DNA of 64,000 bases from Artemia franciscana (Eukaryota > Arthropoda > Branchiopoda > Anostraca > Artemiidae): assembly GCF_032884065.1 (NCBI RefSeq), contig NC_088867.1, forward strand, positions 31,054,252 to 31,118,251. Direction: 5' to 3'. A program made the translations under genes and the position numbers. Each line of letters begins with the position of its first letter. The first letter of the stretch is position 1. Shown here one piece after another: positions 1 through 44,708 of the stretch. The notes under the pieces were generated by a model. The model did not search any database, was not told the DNA's origin, and worked only from the letters and a program-made list of their open reading frames with translations.

Positions 1-659
1 ATTCTCTACAATCTATGTATAAAGATTCTGTTTATGACTCATTTTAGTCTCTTGACCTTTAACCTTTCTTAGTCCTTATTTTGTTTTGTCTTTTTTTAGA
101 CATTGACTTGCTCATGTTAGCTACAGCTATCTTAGTGAATAAATATATTGTAAACTATTCAATAATTGGTAGAAGAAATCCTTCTCTTGTTCACTCTATT
201 TGCTGATAGGGGCACACACCACAATGACAGTCACTTACACTTGCACATTTACAGATCTTGCTTGCACAATGAATTCACTGACAGTTTCCTAGTTTGAAAG
301 GGATTTCCAAGCTCTCTTACTTATAAATAGAATATAATAGAATATATTTATTCACTACAATAGCAGGAGCTAGCATTAGCATGTCATGACAAAAATAATT
401 TATACCTTCAAAAACACTCACAGAAAAATTTAAACACATTATATTAATCAAACATTAAATATTAGTCATGTCAATATTATTAAAAGGATGGGTAAAATGT
501 GGGACAAATGATTTGAAATATCTGTCAGTTGCTCAGTGGGCTGAGCAAGTCAGTAACTGTGGACAATTCTTTTTTATTTGTCAGAGTCTACTAACCAGAA
601 TGAGGCAGACTCTGTCTGCTGACCACGTGCCTCTGGATATGGGGTTTCTCCCCTAACTA
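1..659. other. no gene recognised; AT-rich flank
   Basis: I see no convincing coding exon here. The stretch is AT-rich, and the short frame at 468-656 has no recognisable domain. From about 540 onward the sequence may already be the 5' leader of the LINE that follows. Confidence 0.5.
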
Positions 660-859
660 AACACTCTGACCAGGACGGCCGTAACCTCATATGGTGGGTG
701 GAGCCCACCCCGGGGATCTTGGTACCTAGGTTTAACCTAATTCTAATCAGATTCCAGGCCTAGGGTCGGTTGGGCTAGCAACCCTCCACCTGAAATTTAA
801 GTGCTACAAAAAGTGACAATATAGCCTTGGACCCGGATTCCCTTTTAAGATCTTGACCA

Positions 860-1652
860 TTGCATGTCAATGGACATGCTGATGACATCAGAAAGACTGA
901 CAGACTAAACCTTATGGACCAAAAGGGGCTGCAAATAGCCACCTGGAATGTCTTGACTCTGAATGCACCTGCATCAAAGAATCTACTCTCTGAAGAACTT
1001 TGCAAGAACAAAGTGTCAATTGCAGGTCTTACAGAAACACGTCTTACCGGAAGCAGAGAAGAGCAAATAGGTAACAGTGACTCATTGCTCTGGTTTGGAG
1101 GAAGCTCAAGAAGGAATGGTGTTGGCCTTGCACTAAATAGCCTTACAAGAAAGGCCTTACTTTTACACAAAGCTGCATCTGACAGATTAATGAAGGCCCA
1201 CTTTTGACACAAGCATGGCAAGATGACTGTCATCATATGCTATGCCCCGACCAATGATTTTGATGATGCAATTAAGGAGGATTTCTACTCTTCTTTGTCC
1301 AGATGCCTTGCAACAGTACCCCCCCCCCCCCCCCCATGTTATAACTGCTATCCTTGGCGACTTTAATGCGACAGTGCACAATGATATGGGTGTATGGCAT
1401 GGCACAGTTGGTCCTGTATCCCCCAACCCACTTAACGACAATGGGCTCTGCTTACTTGAACTGTGCCAATCTCATGACCTTTACATTGCAAACACCTACT
1501 TCCAACGCAAAACTATTCATCAGTACATGTGGTATAGTAGTGATGGTTGTACAAAGAAGATGATTGACTACGTCATTATTTCCAAACACTGGAGATCATT
1601 GGTGAAGAACTGCAGAACTTACATCAGCAGAGCTTGGAAACGCAGACCATAG
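860..1652 (+). pseudogene. RTE1 endonuclease domain, frameshifted
   Basis: This is the N-terminal endonuclease of RTE1, which in live elements nicks target DNA to prime reverse transcription. The first frame (860-1207) carries the opening strand IATWNVLTL and the metal-binding region GLTETRL. A stop and frameshift follow at about 1208, next to a run of C at 1319-1335. The second frame (1242-1652) continues with GDFNATV at about 1360 and DYVIISKHW at about 1567, both typical of the exonuclease-endonuclease-phosphatase fold. The C tract probably explains part of the frame loss. It is a degenerate copy, not a host gene. Confidence 0.75.
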
Positions 1653-1656
1653 GCTT

Positions 1657-3655
1657 ATGTGCGCTGATCTTTGGCTTCGCCTCCATGCACAACAATTAGA
1701 AATTAAAGCCGTTGCTGCGGATATTGGGAAACTAAAGGAACCAGATACTCACCAGAAGTACAGTATCAAGATACCAAATCACTTCAAGGCCCTTGCCTCA
1801 CTTAATAGCAGCAAAGATCTCTGGAAGCATTTTAAATTGCAGACAAGCGAAGCAGCACAACTAGTGCTCAGCAAGAGGAGTTATCCAAAGAAATCATGGC
1901 TAACTAATGAAACACTGCAAGTCATAGATCAAAGGCGGAAGGCAAGACTTCTTGGGGACATGACCACATATCAAAGGCTCAATGGAGTGCAGAACAGACT
2001 CATTCACCTGGATAGAACCCATTTTGTTGCAAGGAAAGCCAATGAAATTGAGCTAGCTGCAAAAAAGAAAGACATGGGCAGCCTATTCAAGCATATCCAA
2101 GATCTCACTGAAAATAAAACTCCCACCTTGAGTCCTGTCCTGTCCAGGGATGGTGCACTTCTTTCTGACAAAGGTTCTTGTCTTGAGTGGTGGAAGGACC
2201 ACTTCTGTTTGCTCCTCAACAATACTGGTCCGGCTGCTCCTCCTAATGATAATCCCAGCCAACCTTGCAGTCAAAGACCTGGAACTGATGTTCCTCCAGA
2301 TGAAACTTTCAGCCCCTCAGAAATTGGGCATGAGCTGCTAAAATATGGAGGTCTTGCAATGCTCCTGTTTCTACACGCCCTGTTCTCTACAATCTGGCAA
2401 ACAGAGATAATTCCCGAGGATTTGCGGAAGGGTGTCATCATCCCCTTACGGAAGAGAAAAGGCTCAAGAAGCGACTGCTCCAACTACCGGGGAATAACCC
2501 TACTGTCAGTCCCTGGCAAACTGTTTACAATGGTCCTGCTGGATTGATGCTGGAGCATCATTTGAAAAATCTGGTGACCAGAGCAAGCTGGTTTTATGTC
2601 GGATCATTCAACCATCGAGCAGATTTTCACGATTTGACAAATAGTAGAGAAGACCACAGAGTTCCAACAGAAAGTATTTATTGCCTTTGTTGACTTGCGT
2701 GCTCCATTTGACTCAGTCGATCAAAAAGCTCTTTGGCGGATTCTAGAGTTGATTGGCCTACCCGAGAAATATTGCAGACTTCTCAAGGCGCTGCACCATG
2801 GGACGGAGAGCTGTGTACAAGTAAATGGTCGGCGCAGCCCGTTCTTTCAAATCACAACAGGGGTGCGCCAAGGATGTGCAGTGGCCCCAGAGCTCTTCAG
2901 TGTCATCATAGATTACGTTATGAGAAAAACCACTTCACGTCTCAGCTTTGGGCTCAAATTTGGAGATCATACCATCACAGATGTTGATTTTGCCAATGAC
3001 TTGGCCATTCTGGCAGACTCCATGGAGCAGCTGCTGGAAGCGCTCCGAATTCTGCAAGAAGAGGCTGCCAAAGTAGGACTGCATATAAACTGGAATAAAA
3101 CTAAAATTATGGCCATAGACCCGTCTTCTCCTGCTGTTAACTCTCCAGTTAACCTGGACAGCACCACTAGCATTGAGGTTGTTAAAGACTTCACCTACCT
3201 GGGCTCCGTAATTTCTTCAAATGGCTCACTTCTCCCCAAGCTGCTGGCGAGATTATCTAAAGCGTCTTCTGTCATGGGTAGATTGAATCGTCACCTCTGG
3301 CGAAAACCAAATGTCAGTTGCAAAACGAAACTGCGGATCTTCAATGCTCTAGTCGGCTCTGTGGTGCTTTACAGAGATGAGACATGGCAAGCATAAGCTG
3401 CAACCCTCAAGAAAATAGACGTATTTCATGCAAAGAGCCTGAGGAGGATTGAGGGCCTATGATGGTCCGACATCGTCAGCAATCAAAAGCTTCTGCAGCT
3501 CACAGAGCAGTCTTGGTTTTCGACTCAAGCAGCCGAGCGAACCTTACGATGGTTCGGGCATCTGCTTCAAATGCCACCACATCTACCCGCAAAGATGATT
3601 ATATGACTTTGACCCTATCAAAGTTGGTTGGACGCGACCTCGTGGTCAACTGAAG
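1657..3655 (+). pseudogene. RTE1 reverse transcriptase region, frameshifted
   Basis: This follows the endonuclease. Frame 1657-2547 holds the linker and the start of the RT (RGVIIPL-like and CSNYRGITLLSVPGK at about 2480, the usual finger motif). After a break at 2547-2694 the frame 2695-3396 holds the palm: FDSVDQKALW at about 2707, GVRQGC at 2860-2877, and the catalytic box at 2989-3000. The box reads Phe-Ala-Asn-Asp where active RTs have (F/Y)-x-Asp-Asp, so one catalytic aspartate is lost. NKTKIMAI and TYLGSVIS follow. The thumb and tail continue in other frames to about 3655. Stops, shifts and the active-site change make this copy dead. Confidence 0.8.
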
Positions 3656-3865
3656 AAACGTTGGTCCAACAGCCTGTCCGAGTGACGATGGCAAACATCA
3701 GACAGGGCAAAGAGCAAATACTCGCCATGGACCAAAGTGGGTGGAGGAGGCTGACGTCACTCTCGACGCCAAGCAGTACCCAGCAGGAGACTTAAGTCAA
3801 GTCTAGTAACTGGTCCTTCAGTTAGACAATGGTGCTGCTCTAGCAGTTGCCAGCCTTGCATTTCC

Positions 3866-4328
3866 AGAAAACAATATATGGTAGCTTTCACAAATTGGAG
3901 CCCAATTTCTTGTTTTTGATAGTGCTGCTCTGTCAATATGGTAGTCCTCGAGTGTCTTCATGACACTGTTTATTTGGCCAGGCTTTGTGTCATGGTTTAA
4001 CATTCATCTATTCCAAAATCCAATTTGGAAAGATTCTTTTATAGTTAAAAAATGGTCTGGAGACATGTAGTATTTGGTATCAGTAAGTTAGTTAGATATC
4101 CAAGGCCATCCAATGCTGTTTTCATAATAATTTGTTTTCCATGGTTACAGGCTATTATCCTGTTGACCAACCTTCACCATTTTTCAGACTTGCAATCATC
4201 AGGTGTGGCCTGGGAAAGCCAATGGAAACTCTGGTAATCTCCCAGGGATGCATCAAGTGGATTTGTGGGTTATGTTGCTTATGGTATTATCAGAACTTCA
4301 TTTTTTTGTTTTTGTTTTCATTAATAGT
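3866..4328. repeat. 463-bp direct duplication, copy 1
   Basis: This segment is repeated almost base for base at 4690-5153 in the same orientation, with only scattered substitutions. It abuts the 3' end of the RTE1 copy. I recognise no coding capacity. Confidence 0.85.
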
Positions 4329-4689
4329 AAGTTGACGAGATGACAAAACTTAAACACTAATGTCAGAAATATAAGCCCAAATGGACTACAGTATGCAACA
4401 TTTAGCAGAAAACAAGGGATTTCAGCTCACTGTCGACCAGTGAACTGTGAAATAATTTCAATTTTCTTTTTTATATAACTTTTAAATAAAAATTAAATCA
4501 AGTGTTAATCATAGAATAATTTTTTTTCGTAAAAAAAAATACCTTATTTCATATCCAAAAGCAGGGCATGGAGCCATGTCTGAGTTTGCTCTAAATCTAA
4601 AGGTGATATTTTCTTGTACATTGCCAAAGCACACACACACACAAAATTTTCGTATCAAAGGTAAAGTATTTGAAAAACAATAGTATTTC

Positions 4690-5153
4690 TGAAAACAATA
4701 TATGGTAGCTTTCACAAATTGGAGCCCAATTTCTTGTTTTTGATAGTGCTGCTCTATCAATATGGTAGTCCTCAAGTGTCTTCATGACACTGTTTATTTG
4801 GCCAGGCTTTGTGTCATGGTTTAACATTCATCTATTCCAAAATCCAATTTGGAAAGATTCTTTTTGTAGTTAAAAATATGGTCTGGAGACATGTAGTATT
4901 TGGTATTAGTAAGTTAGTTAGATATCCAATGCCATTCAATGCTGTTTTCATAATTATTTGTTTTTCATGGTTAGAGGCTATTGTCCTGTTGACCAACCTT
5001 CACCATTTTTCAGACTTGCAATCATCAGCTGTGGCCTGGGAAAGCCAATGGAAACTCTGGTAACCTCCCAGGGATGCATCAAGTGGGTTTGTGGGTTATG
5101 TTGCTTATGGTATTATCAGAACTTAATTTTTTAGTTATTGTTTTCATTAATAA
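4690..5153. repeat. 463-bp direct duplication, copy 2
   Basis: Second copy of the segment at 3866-4328. Both open with a GAAAACAATATATGG motif and close near a TTTTCATTAATA motif. A 361-bp spacer (4329-4689) with a short CA microsatellite at 4627-4642 separates the two copies. Confidence 0.85.
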
Positions 5154-6000
5154 GGGTCATTTTATTTACAGTTTGTTACTACAAGCTGCTCAATCCAATG
5201 TCCTCTTAATTGTGAAGGGGGCTACTACTTCCTATTTCAACCCCAGTTTTTATGTTTAAGTTTAGTGTTCATAAAATAATGTTTTGAGAATGACAATTAC
5301 TTTTTGTAAAATGGACCCCTCTGAATGTGCATTAGCAGGGTAGACCTGAAACATAAAATTTTTTTATAGCTTCATCATTTCAGTGGTTTTCAAGAACAGT
5401 TTTAAAACTTTTTTTTAGTGATTTTTAGTGATATATGGGGTGCAATGCTGCATAGAAAACAAGAAGACCTTAAGTAATGTATATAGGAAAATGAAAAATA
5501 TTCCCATTTAAATCTTGGAGAAAACAATGATCTTGTTAACATTTAAATGCCTTACCTCCCAAGATTTTTTTTTGGCAGTGCTCATAATCCTCCTCCCCCC
5601 TGTATCCATCCACCTTTGTGTTGGTAGGTATGTAAATGTAATCTTTTATGTAGCATATAAAAAGATCTGTAATAAAAGAGGTACTATCATCCCTTACCAC
5701 CAATATTACAGATGCATTTCAAAATCATTCTTATGAATCAAGGGGGATTAGAGATTTGTTTCTACCCTCCTCCATTCTAAAGGTGATACCTTTGGTTTGG
5801 TGGCATTAAACTCACTTCTTATGATTGGTTGAATGAATTTAGATGGCCTACTGGAAGTGATTTTAAGTAAACTATTTTCTGGGTTGTTTTACCCTCAGCA
5901 AGCTGACTCAGTACCCAGTAAGCTCAACTTACTCATCAGTAAGCTGAGCCTTATTCTTTGTTCTGTGGCATATTCAAACATTTACACTTCCATTTGCATT
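5154..6000. other. no gene recognised
   Basis: This is AT-rich sequence with T tracts and no coding exon that I can support. Confidence 0.5.
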
Positions 6001-6010
6001 AACTGTTGCT

Positions 6011-6156
6011 GTCCTGTGGTGGCGCAGTGGATTTGACCTTAGCTTGGTAATACGGGACCCAGAGATCAAATCACGCTGCAGGAATGCACTGCAGGGCCGA
6101 CGCAGAGACCTTAGTAGTCAAGAAGCGTCGTTAATTCTTAAATAAAAAAAATAATC
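6011..6156 (+). mobile_element. tRNA-derived SINE with target-site duplication
   Basis: A 146-bp insertion is flanked by perfect 10-bp direct repeats (AACTGTTGCT at 6001-6010 and 6157-6166), as left by LINE-driven retroposition. Near the 5' end, GTGGCGCAGTGGATT resembles the A box of a tRNA-type pol III promoter, and AGAGATCAAATC about 40 bases on resembles a decayed B box. The element ends in an A-rich tail. The target duplication is intact, so the insertion is fairly young compared with the LINEs around it. Confidence 0.85.
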
Positions 6157-6166
6157 AACTGTTGCT

Positions 6167-6649
6167 CCTTTTTAGCTTATCTTGCAAGTTGTTAAGTCTT
6201 GCTTTGTCTTCAATCCCTTTGTGTGGTTTTCTGTTTAGAGAGTCTTGGGTTTTGCTTTGTTTCAATTTGGACTTTCATGTCCTGATATAGGTCTATTGAA
6301 CAATAAAAGTATACAGCCTGTGGTGTCAAGAGGAGAGGGGACAGGAGACTATGTGCCCACTTCAATTTAGAGTTCAATTTAGAGTTCAAGGTGAATACAT
6401 CTATCTCAAAACCGGATATTTATGAACGAAATCAAACGAGTAAGCTTTCTCAGTGATCTTATGGATATTAAATTTTAATCCCAGTGAAGCTAGTAGGATT
6501 TTGAAAAAATTGGCAAAAGATTGGTTTTAATTAAAACTTGTCTGACTGGTTTACTCCAATTCCATTGCTGGATAAAAAGATAAAAAAGGAATTAATTAGA
6601 ACTTTGATTGATCAATATTTCTGATGGAAAAAGAGAGAAAAGAGTAAAT
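6167..6649. other. no gene recognised
   Basis: I see no exon in this stretch between the SINE and LINE-A. The true 5' end of LINE-A may lie within its last part. Confidence 0.4.
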
Positions 6650-6836
6650 AAAGAGAGAGAGTTGTTAACTTTTGTAACGGTAGAAGCCCCGTATTACGCA
6701 ATAATAAGCGAGCAGAAGAGGGGAGTTTTCTTGTCGCAAGGGCCGTTGTACCTGCCGGGAGTGGTTTCTTCCTTAAATTCCGGGGATCGGGTAGCAAGAA
6801 ACTACGCTTCCCTCGCTTATTATTGACATTGCGAAG

Positions 6837-7945
6837 ATGGGTGATAACCTAGTGCAGAGTGCAGTGCTGGATTCTCAAGAGCTATGATAGCAGGTGTAAA
6901 AACAAATGTTTTTACTAGGCGAGGACTCGAGTTTTTCAGCCGTGAAGCGATTTTAGAAGCAAAAGAGATTATCTATCGCAAGTCGGAATTAGGGGATCGT
7001 GTAATAAAACACGTAAAGGACGAGGATAACTTGATGTACATTGCGAAGATGTTCGCTCGCTGTGCCAAAGAAAAGAGACAGCTTCCTGAGTTCGTTATTT
7101 TTGAGCCCCAAGAAGTTCCGGCCTGCAATGAAGAGATCGCTGCTTGTGCAGTGTCCACTGTCAACGAGATGAATCGAAAGTTCAATGGCCTTCTTGACTG
7201 TTTGAACCAAAAACCATTGCCATGGCCTGAAGGCAACCCTGTTGCTGCTCAAACTAATAAGTCTACTCCTTCTCCTCCGTCTTACTCAGTAGTCTTGAAA
7301 AAGCCTCCTCCTACCGTTGCTACCACAGAAGAAAGGAAAAACTTCCTGTCGAATATTTGTGGTGATGCTTTGAATGATGACGATTTTGAACTGCGCTGAG
7401 GGAAGTACGAATGGCGCCTCGTAACTAAGAACAAATCTAAAGCAGCAGTACTAGCAACATCTATTAACAAAAAATCGCCTGAAACACTGGCAAGCGTTAA
7501 AACTCCCACTTTCATCAGTATGATCAAGTTTGTCCCAGCTCATATTAATGGTGACGCGCTTAAGAGAATTATACCGAATTGTGAAAAAGCTGATCAATGT
7601 GGCAAAACCAGATCCTTCAAATTATACTTCTCATCCCGCCAGTATCTGAACCACGCCATGAAAAACCCTCCTAAAATTGACTTGGAGCGGTACCTCATCA
7701 AGGAATTTATCTTTCTCCCATAGCGCTGTTTTAACTGCCAGAATTTTGGTCATTTTTCTGCTAATTGCTCTAGCCAGCAAATTTGCTCTCGATGCGGAGA
7801 AGGAGGTCATGGCTCTAGCACCAACCAGTTCTGTGGAAACCCTATAGAATGCGCCCTCTGCAAATCAAAACGCCACGCTTGCCATTCCTTCAAGTGCCCC
7901 ACAATAATAAAAATCGTCAGTGAGCTGAAGCGGCCCAATGTCTAA
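6837..7945 (+). pseudogene. LINE-A ORF1 (gag-like, CCHC zinc knuckles), broken
   Basis: ORF1 proteins of this kind bind the element's RNA. Reading from the ATG at 6837 the frame closes early, then continues in another frame from 6884 to a TGA at about 7397. It resumes from 7520 to a TAG at about 7721 and runs on to TAA at 7943-7945. The last part has three Cys/His clusters: CFNCQNFGHFSANC (CX2CX4HX4C), then CSRCGEGGH with a later Cys, then CALCKSKRHACH. A Ser/Pro-rich linker (SYSVVLKKPPP) has a counterpart (TFSAILKQPPK) in LINE-B. No host gene is involved. Confidence 0.8.
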
Positions 7946-10505
7946 TAGCCCAGCCCGTGTCAAAATTGCGTCATGGAACATGAACGGAGGAGTCCCCAAC
8001 AAACTCGCCATAATTCAAAAATATTCTGCAGACTGTGACATTATGTTTATACAAGAACATATGCTCTCTCCTCACAATATTTCTCTCCTAAAGTTCTCGC
8101 AAGAACTTACTTTTTACTTCGAGCCGGCAAAAGTTAGGTCTTTTTGACGCCCCTCCGGTGGCTTGGCAATTTTTTGCCACCCGTATATTGAAAGTAAGGT
8201 GTTGTTTACGCATGATCACTTCTTGGCTATATCTTCCGGCAGTATCGCATTCTTCAACGTGTATGTTCCTACAAATTACCATGATGACAAATCGGAGCGA
8301 AAGTTTATGAACGCATTTCGTGAACTAGCGAAGTGCCTGAAGTCCGTGACCCAGAAAGATTTGCATTGCGTAGTCATGGGGGACTTTAACTGCAACCTTC
8401 TTGACAGCAAGTGTGCCCGTAGTCAGCTTCTAAACGGCATCTTTGATGACAAACTTATCATCCTCCCAAAAGACAGTGATAACTCCTTCGTTCATAATTC
8501 TGGGTCCGTTTCAAACATTGACTATACGGCCTGCTCTAAGAATATTAACGGAAGTGTAACTGTTCTAAAAGACGCTGTCTTCGCTGATCACTTACCCCTG
8601 CTAGCATCTCTAAGCATTAAACCAGCTCTGCGTCAACCCAAGAATGACAAGTGGAAAGTAGTAAGTGAATGGGATAAAATTAATACAACTTTGTATCATC
8701 AGGTGCTGAACTCACTTCTTGTAAAGATACGAATCCCCTTCCATTTACTCCAAGTGAATTCGAATTTTGATCCCGCGGATGCAAGAGTACTCATCAATAT
8801 ATTTTGTGCCGAGATTACTCACTCGCTTCTCGTAGCTGAAAAAAAGCAGTTCCTACCAGAAAGGTTAAAATGAAAACTGAAATTCACAAATTCTCGCAAA
8901 ATCCGGCCCTAGTTAAGTGTTGCAACGATGCTAAGTTTTAGTTTAGAATCTGGCAAGATTGTGATAGGTCCAAATCCGGTCCTGTTAACCGGTCCCTGTT
9001 AACCGGTCCCTGTTAACTTTATGGACTAAACGAAAATTTGACAAGCAACTGAAAGCTCATCGTACCAAATTAAAAGAAGAGTACTCCTCTAGAATCGTAA
9101 GTGACCCAAAACTAATCTGGAAAGCCCGGTTGAGCGAACCGGTCACCGGAAAACCCCATGATTCGATTTGCGAAAAAGATTGGGAATCGTACTTTTCCAA
9201 CGAAATCAGTGCCCCCGACCCAAATATGTCTAATCCCTTCGAAAACCGGCTAGCATCGGTATTATCCAGCCACTGTGTCCCTGATTTTGTCGTTACTTAC
9301 GGAAGCGTACATGAAGCTATTTTAAAGCTGAAGAAGAAACACTCCCGTGGTGTAGACGAACTGTGCGCGCTAAATCTGCTACACGGTACTACTATGCTTA
9401 TTGAATATCTGACGCTGCTATTCCAGATTATTTTCACCACTAGTATAGTGCCTGCTCTTTTTGTGTCGGTTTGCTCTCGTCCATCCTTAAAAAAGGGAAA
9501 CCAACAGACCAATGCTCTTTGTACAGGCCAATCACTGTTGCTCCAGTGCTCTGTAAAGTTCTAGAGATCTTAGTCTCAAAAGAAATTCAATATTCGTGCC
9601 GAATGTCTGACCACCAGTTCGGTTTCCGACCGGGTCTGGGTTGTGCTCACGCTCTCTTTAGTCTTGCCGCTATTCTAGCAGATTCTCACGAATCTGGTGA
9701 CCCTATAGTGATTTGTGCTTCTGATGTGAGTAGAGCGTTTGATTTGTCGATTCACACTCAGGCCCTTTTAGCCGCTTACCAGCAAGGTGTAAACCTCCGT
9801 GTCACTAGCGTACTGTACGATATGTATTGCCGTTTAAAAGCGCGTATAAAAATAGGTAACCGCATCACATCAGTGGTTGTTCCAGTAAAGAAAGGTGTCC
9901 GCCAGGGTTCGGATGATCTATTAAATCTAAGTCGGTCTATTAGTGGTCTGCAATCGAATTTCTCGATCCTGCGTGATGAATACCGAAAAATCGGCCTGGC
10001 TTTCAATACTTCTAAATCTGTAGTTCTTTTTTTCAACGATAGTCCTTCTCAGCCTGAACACCTCCTACTGGGTAGCGAGTCAATTACCGTTTCATCTCAC
10101 GTCGTGTATCTGGGTTTACCCATAGGCTGTAACCTTAATGAAACTCGTCTACTGCTCGTCAAACACGTCGAGAAAAAACTCCGCACCGCGTATGGGTCTA
10201 TCGTCGCCAGCAGACTCCTCTTATGCCGAAAGTATCTCGCGAATATGTATAACGCTGTCGCACTGCCGCATATTCTATATATCGCGCCATTTTGGAATTT
10301 ATTAACTGACACCCAAAAACGCAAGCTCCGGTCCCTTTATTTTAGGTTCGCGAAGTTCCTGCTGCGATGCCCCTTGTGGACGAGAAATACTTATATGATT
10401 GATAAACACAGGATTGCAGACCCCAGTATCACAGTAAACCGGTTGATTTCTAATATCCAGGCAAAATGGAACCACCCCTGGTTTAAACATTTCTACAGTT
10501 CTTGA
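7938..10505 (+). pseudogene. LINE-A ORF2 (endonuclease plus reverse transcriptase), broken
   Basis: The ATG at 7938 overlaps the ORF1 stop by 8 bases, a compact arrangement common in LINEs. The endonuclease shows IASWNMNGG at about 7966, IQEHML, one in-frame TGA (8145-8147), VVMGDFNC at about 8375, and FADHLPLLASL near its end. The frame closes at 8873 and two frameshifts follow; RT motifs resume in 9130-9564 and 9471-10505, including YRPITVAPVLCKVLEIL, HQFGFRPGLGC and KKGVRQGS. Directly after GVRQGS the frame continues with DDLLNLSRS, so the stretch that should run up to the YADD box is deleted in frame near 9911. A 14-bp motif is repeated about three times at 8975-9019. Confidence 0.85.
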
Positions 10506-10541
10506 TTATGTATTTTTCCATGTTGTGTTTTAAATTTCTCT

Positions 10542-10580
<39 letters not shown>

Positions 10581-10599
10581 TTTCACTGTACTCCGTTTT

Positions 10600-10657
10600 G
10601 TTCCATTTGAAAAATACGGGTAATAAATATTTCAATTACTTACTTACTTACTTACTA
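10600..10657 (+). repeat. LINE-A 3' terminus with (TTAC)n tail
   Basis: The end GGGTAATAAATATTTCA is followed by tandem TTAC units. LINE-B ends with a very similar GGGTAATTAAAGTTTCA followed by (TTCA)n units, so the terminal consensus is shared while the tetranucleotide differs. Confidence 0.8.
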
Positions 10658-10955
10658 GATTTTTTGCCCCTTCCCTAACATCAATAACTCTAGTCTTTTT
10701 TTCTGGCCTCCTTTCATCTTTTCTAAGGATTTTTTGACCACTGATGTCATAAATCAATGTCAAATTTAGAGCTCTGGTGGTTTGTATGTTTGTCCTGGAC
10801 AGGGAAAAGCACTTCTACTAGCCATTTATGACAAGAACTAAAAAAACAAAAACTAAATATCCCTTCTATAGAAGTATCATATACCTATTATGCTATTTAG
10901 TTTAATTCAGGAGTTCCACATTTTTCTGTCTTTTATACCTCTTGCTTTACTTCAG

Positions 10956-44452
<33,497 letters not shown>

Positions 44453-44550
44453 AATTGTGACAGGTTCGTTTCTAAGAAGTGGGACTTGCTTTGTTAAAGT
44501 GATCTGTTTATTTGATTGGATAAGTTAACTTAATTTTGGATTTCTCAAAT

Positions 44551-44560
44551 AATAAATAAA
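44551..44560 (+). promoter_or_regulatory. candidate YIF1 polyadenylation signal
   Basis: Two overlapping AATAAA hexamers lie about 100 bases after the YIF1 stop codon. Confidence 0.6.
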
Positions 44561-44638
44561 TTTTATGAGGTGTGATCTTGCTTCAAATCAGTCAAGTTGA
44601 CAGACAATTTCAGCTAGTAGATTGAACTTATGAGAAGT

Positions 44639-44639
44639 A

Positions 44640-44705
<66 letters not shown>
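44639..44705. repeat. (TA)n microsatellite
   Basis: A nearly perfect run of TA dinucleotides, just downstream of the YIF1 gene. Confidence 0.97.

Positions 44706-44708
<3 letters not shown>

Larger units (their letters stand above)
660..3865 (+). mobile_element. RTE-like non-LTR retrotransposon (RTE1), decayed
   Basis: The element contains, in order, an apurinic-type endonuclease and a reverse transcriptase on the plus strand, broken by several frameshifts and stops. The leader (about 660-900) is GC-richer than its surroundings. The RT C-terminal part (NKTKIMAI at about 3095, then FTYLGSVIS at about 3190) matches the layout of RTE/BovB-type elements, in which an AP endonuclease precedes the RT in one polyprotein. 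The 3' limit is set where a duplicated host-like segment begins at about 3866. The 5' limit is uncertain. The clade call rests on motif resemblance only, so a related clade is possible. The element is not functional. Confidence 0.75.
6650..10657 (+). mobile_element. zinc-knuckle non-LTR retrotransposon (LINE-A), decayed
   Basis: This is a nearly full-length LINE with a GC-richer leader (about 6650-6836), an ORF1 with CCHC zinc knuckles, and an ORF2 with endonuclease and reverse transcriptase. The 3' UTR has a long T tract (10542-10579) and ends in a (TTAC)n tail at about 10640-10657. A homologous minus-strand copy (LINE-B) lies at 21870-25910. ORF1 zinc knuckles together with a tetranucleotide tail point to the CR1/Jockey/L2 group, but I cannot fix the clade by eye. 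Stops, frameshifts and an RT deletion show it is dead. The 5' end is approximate. Confidence 0.8.

Noticed and set aside
775-1236. Minus-strand 153-codon open frame
   Set aside because: It is antisense to the RTE1 endonuclease; the plus strand carries recognisable motifs and the minus frame none.
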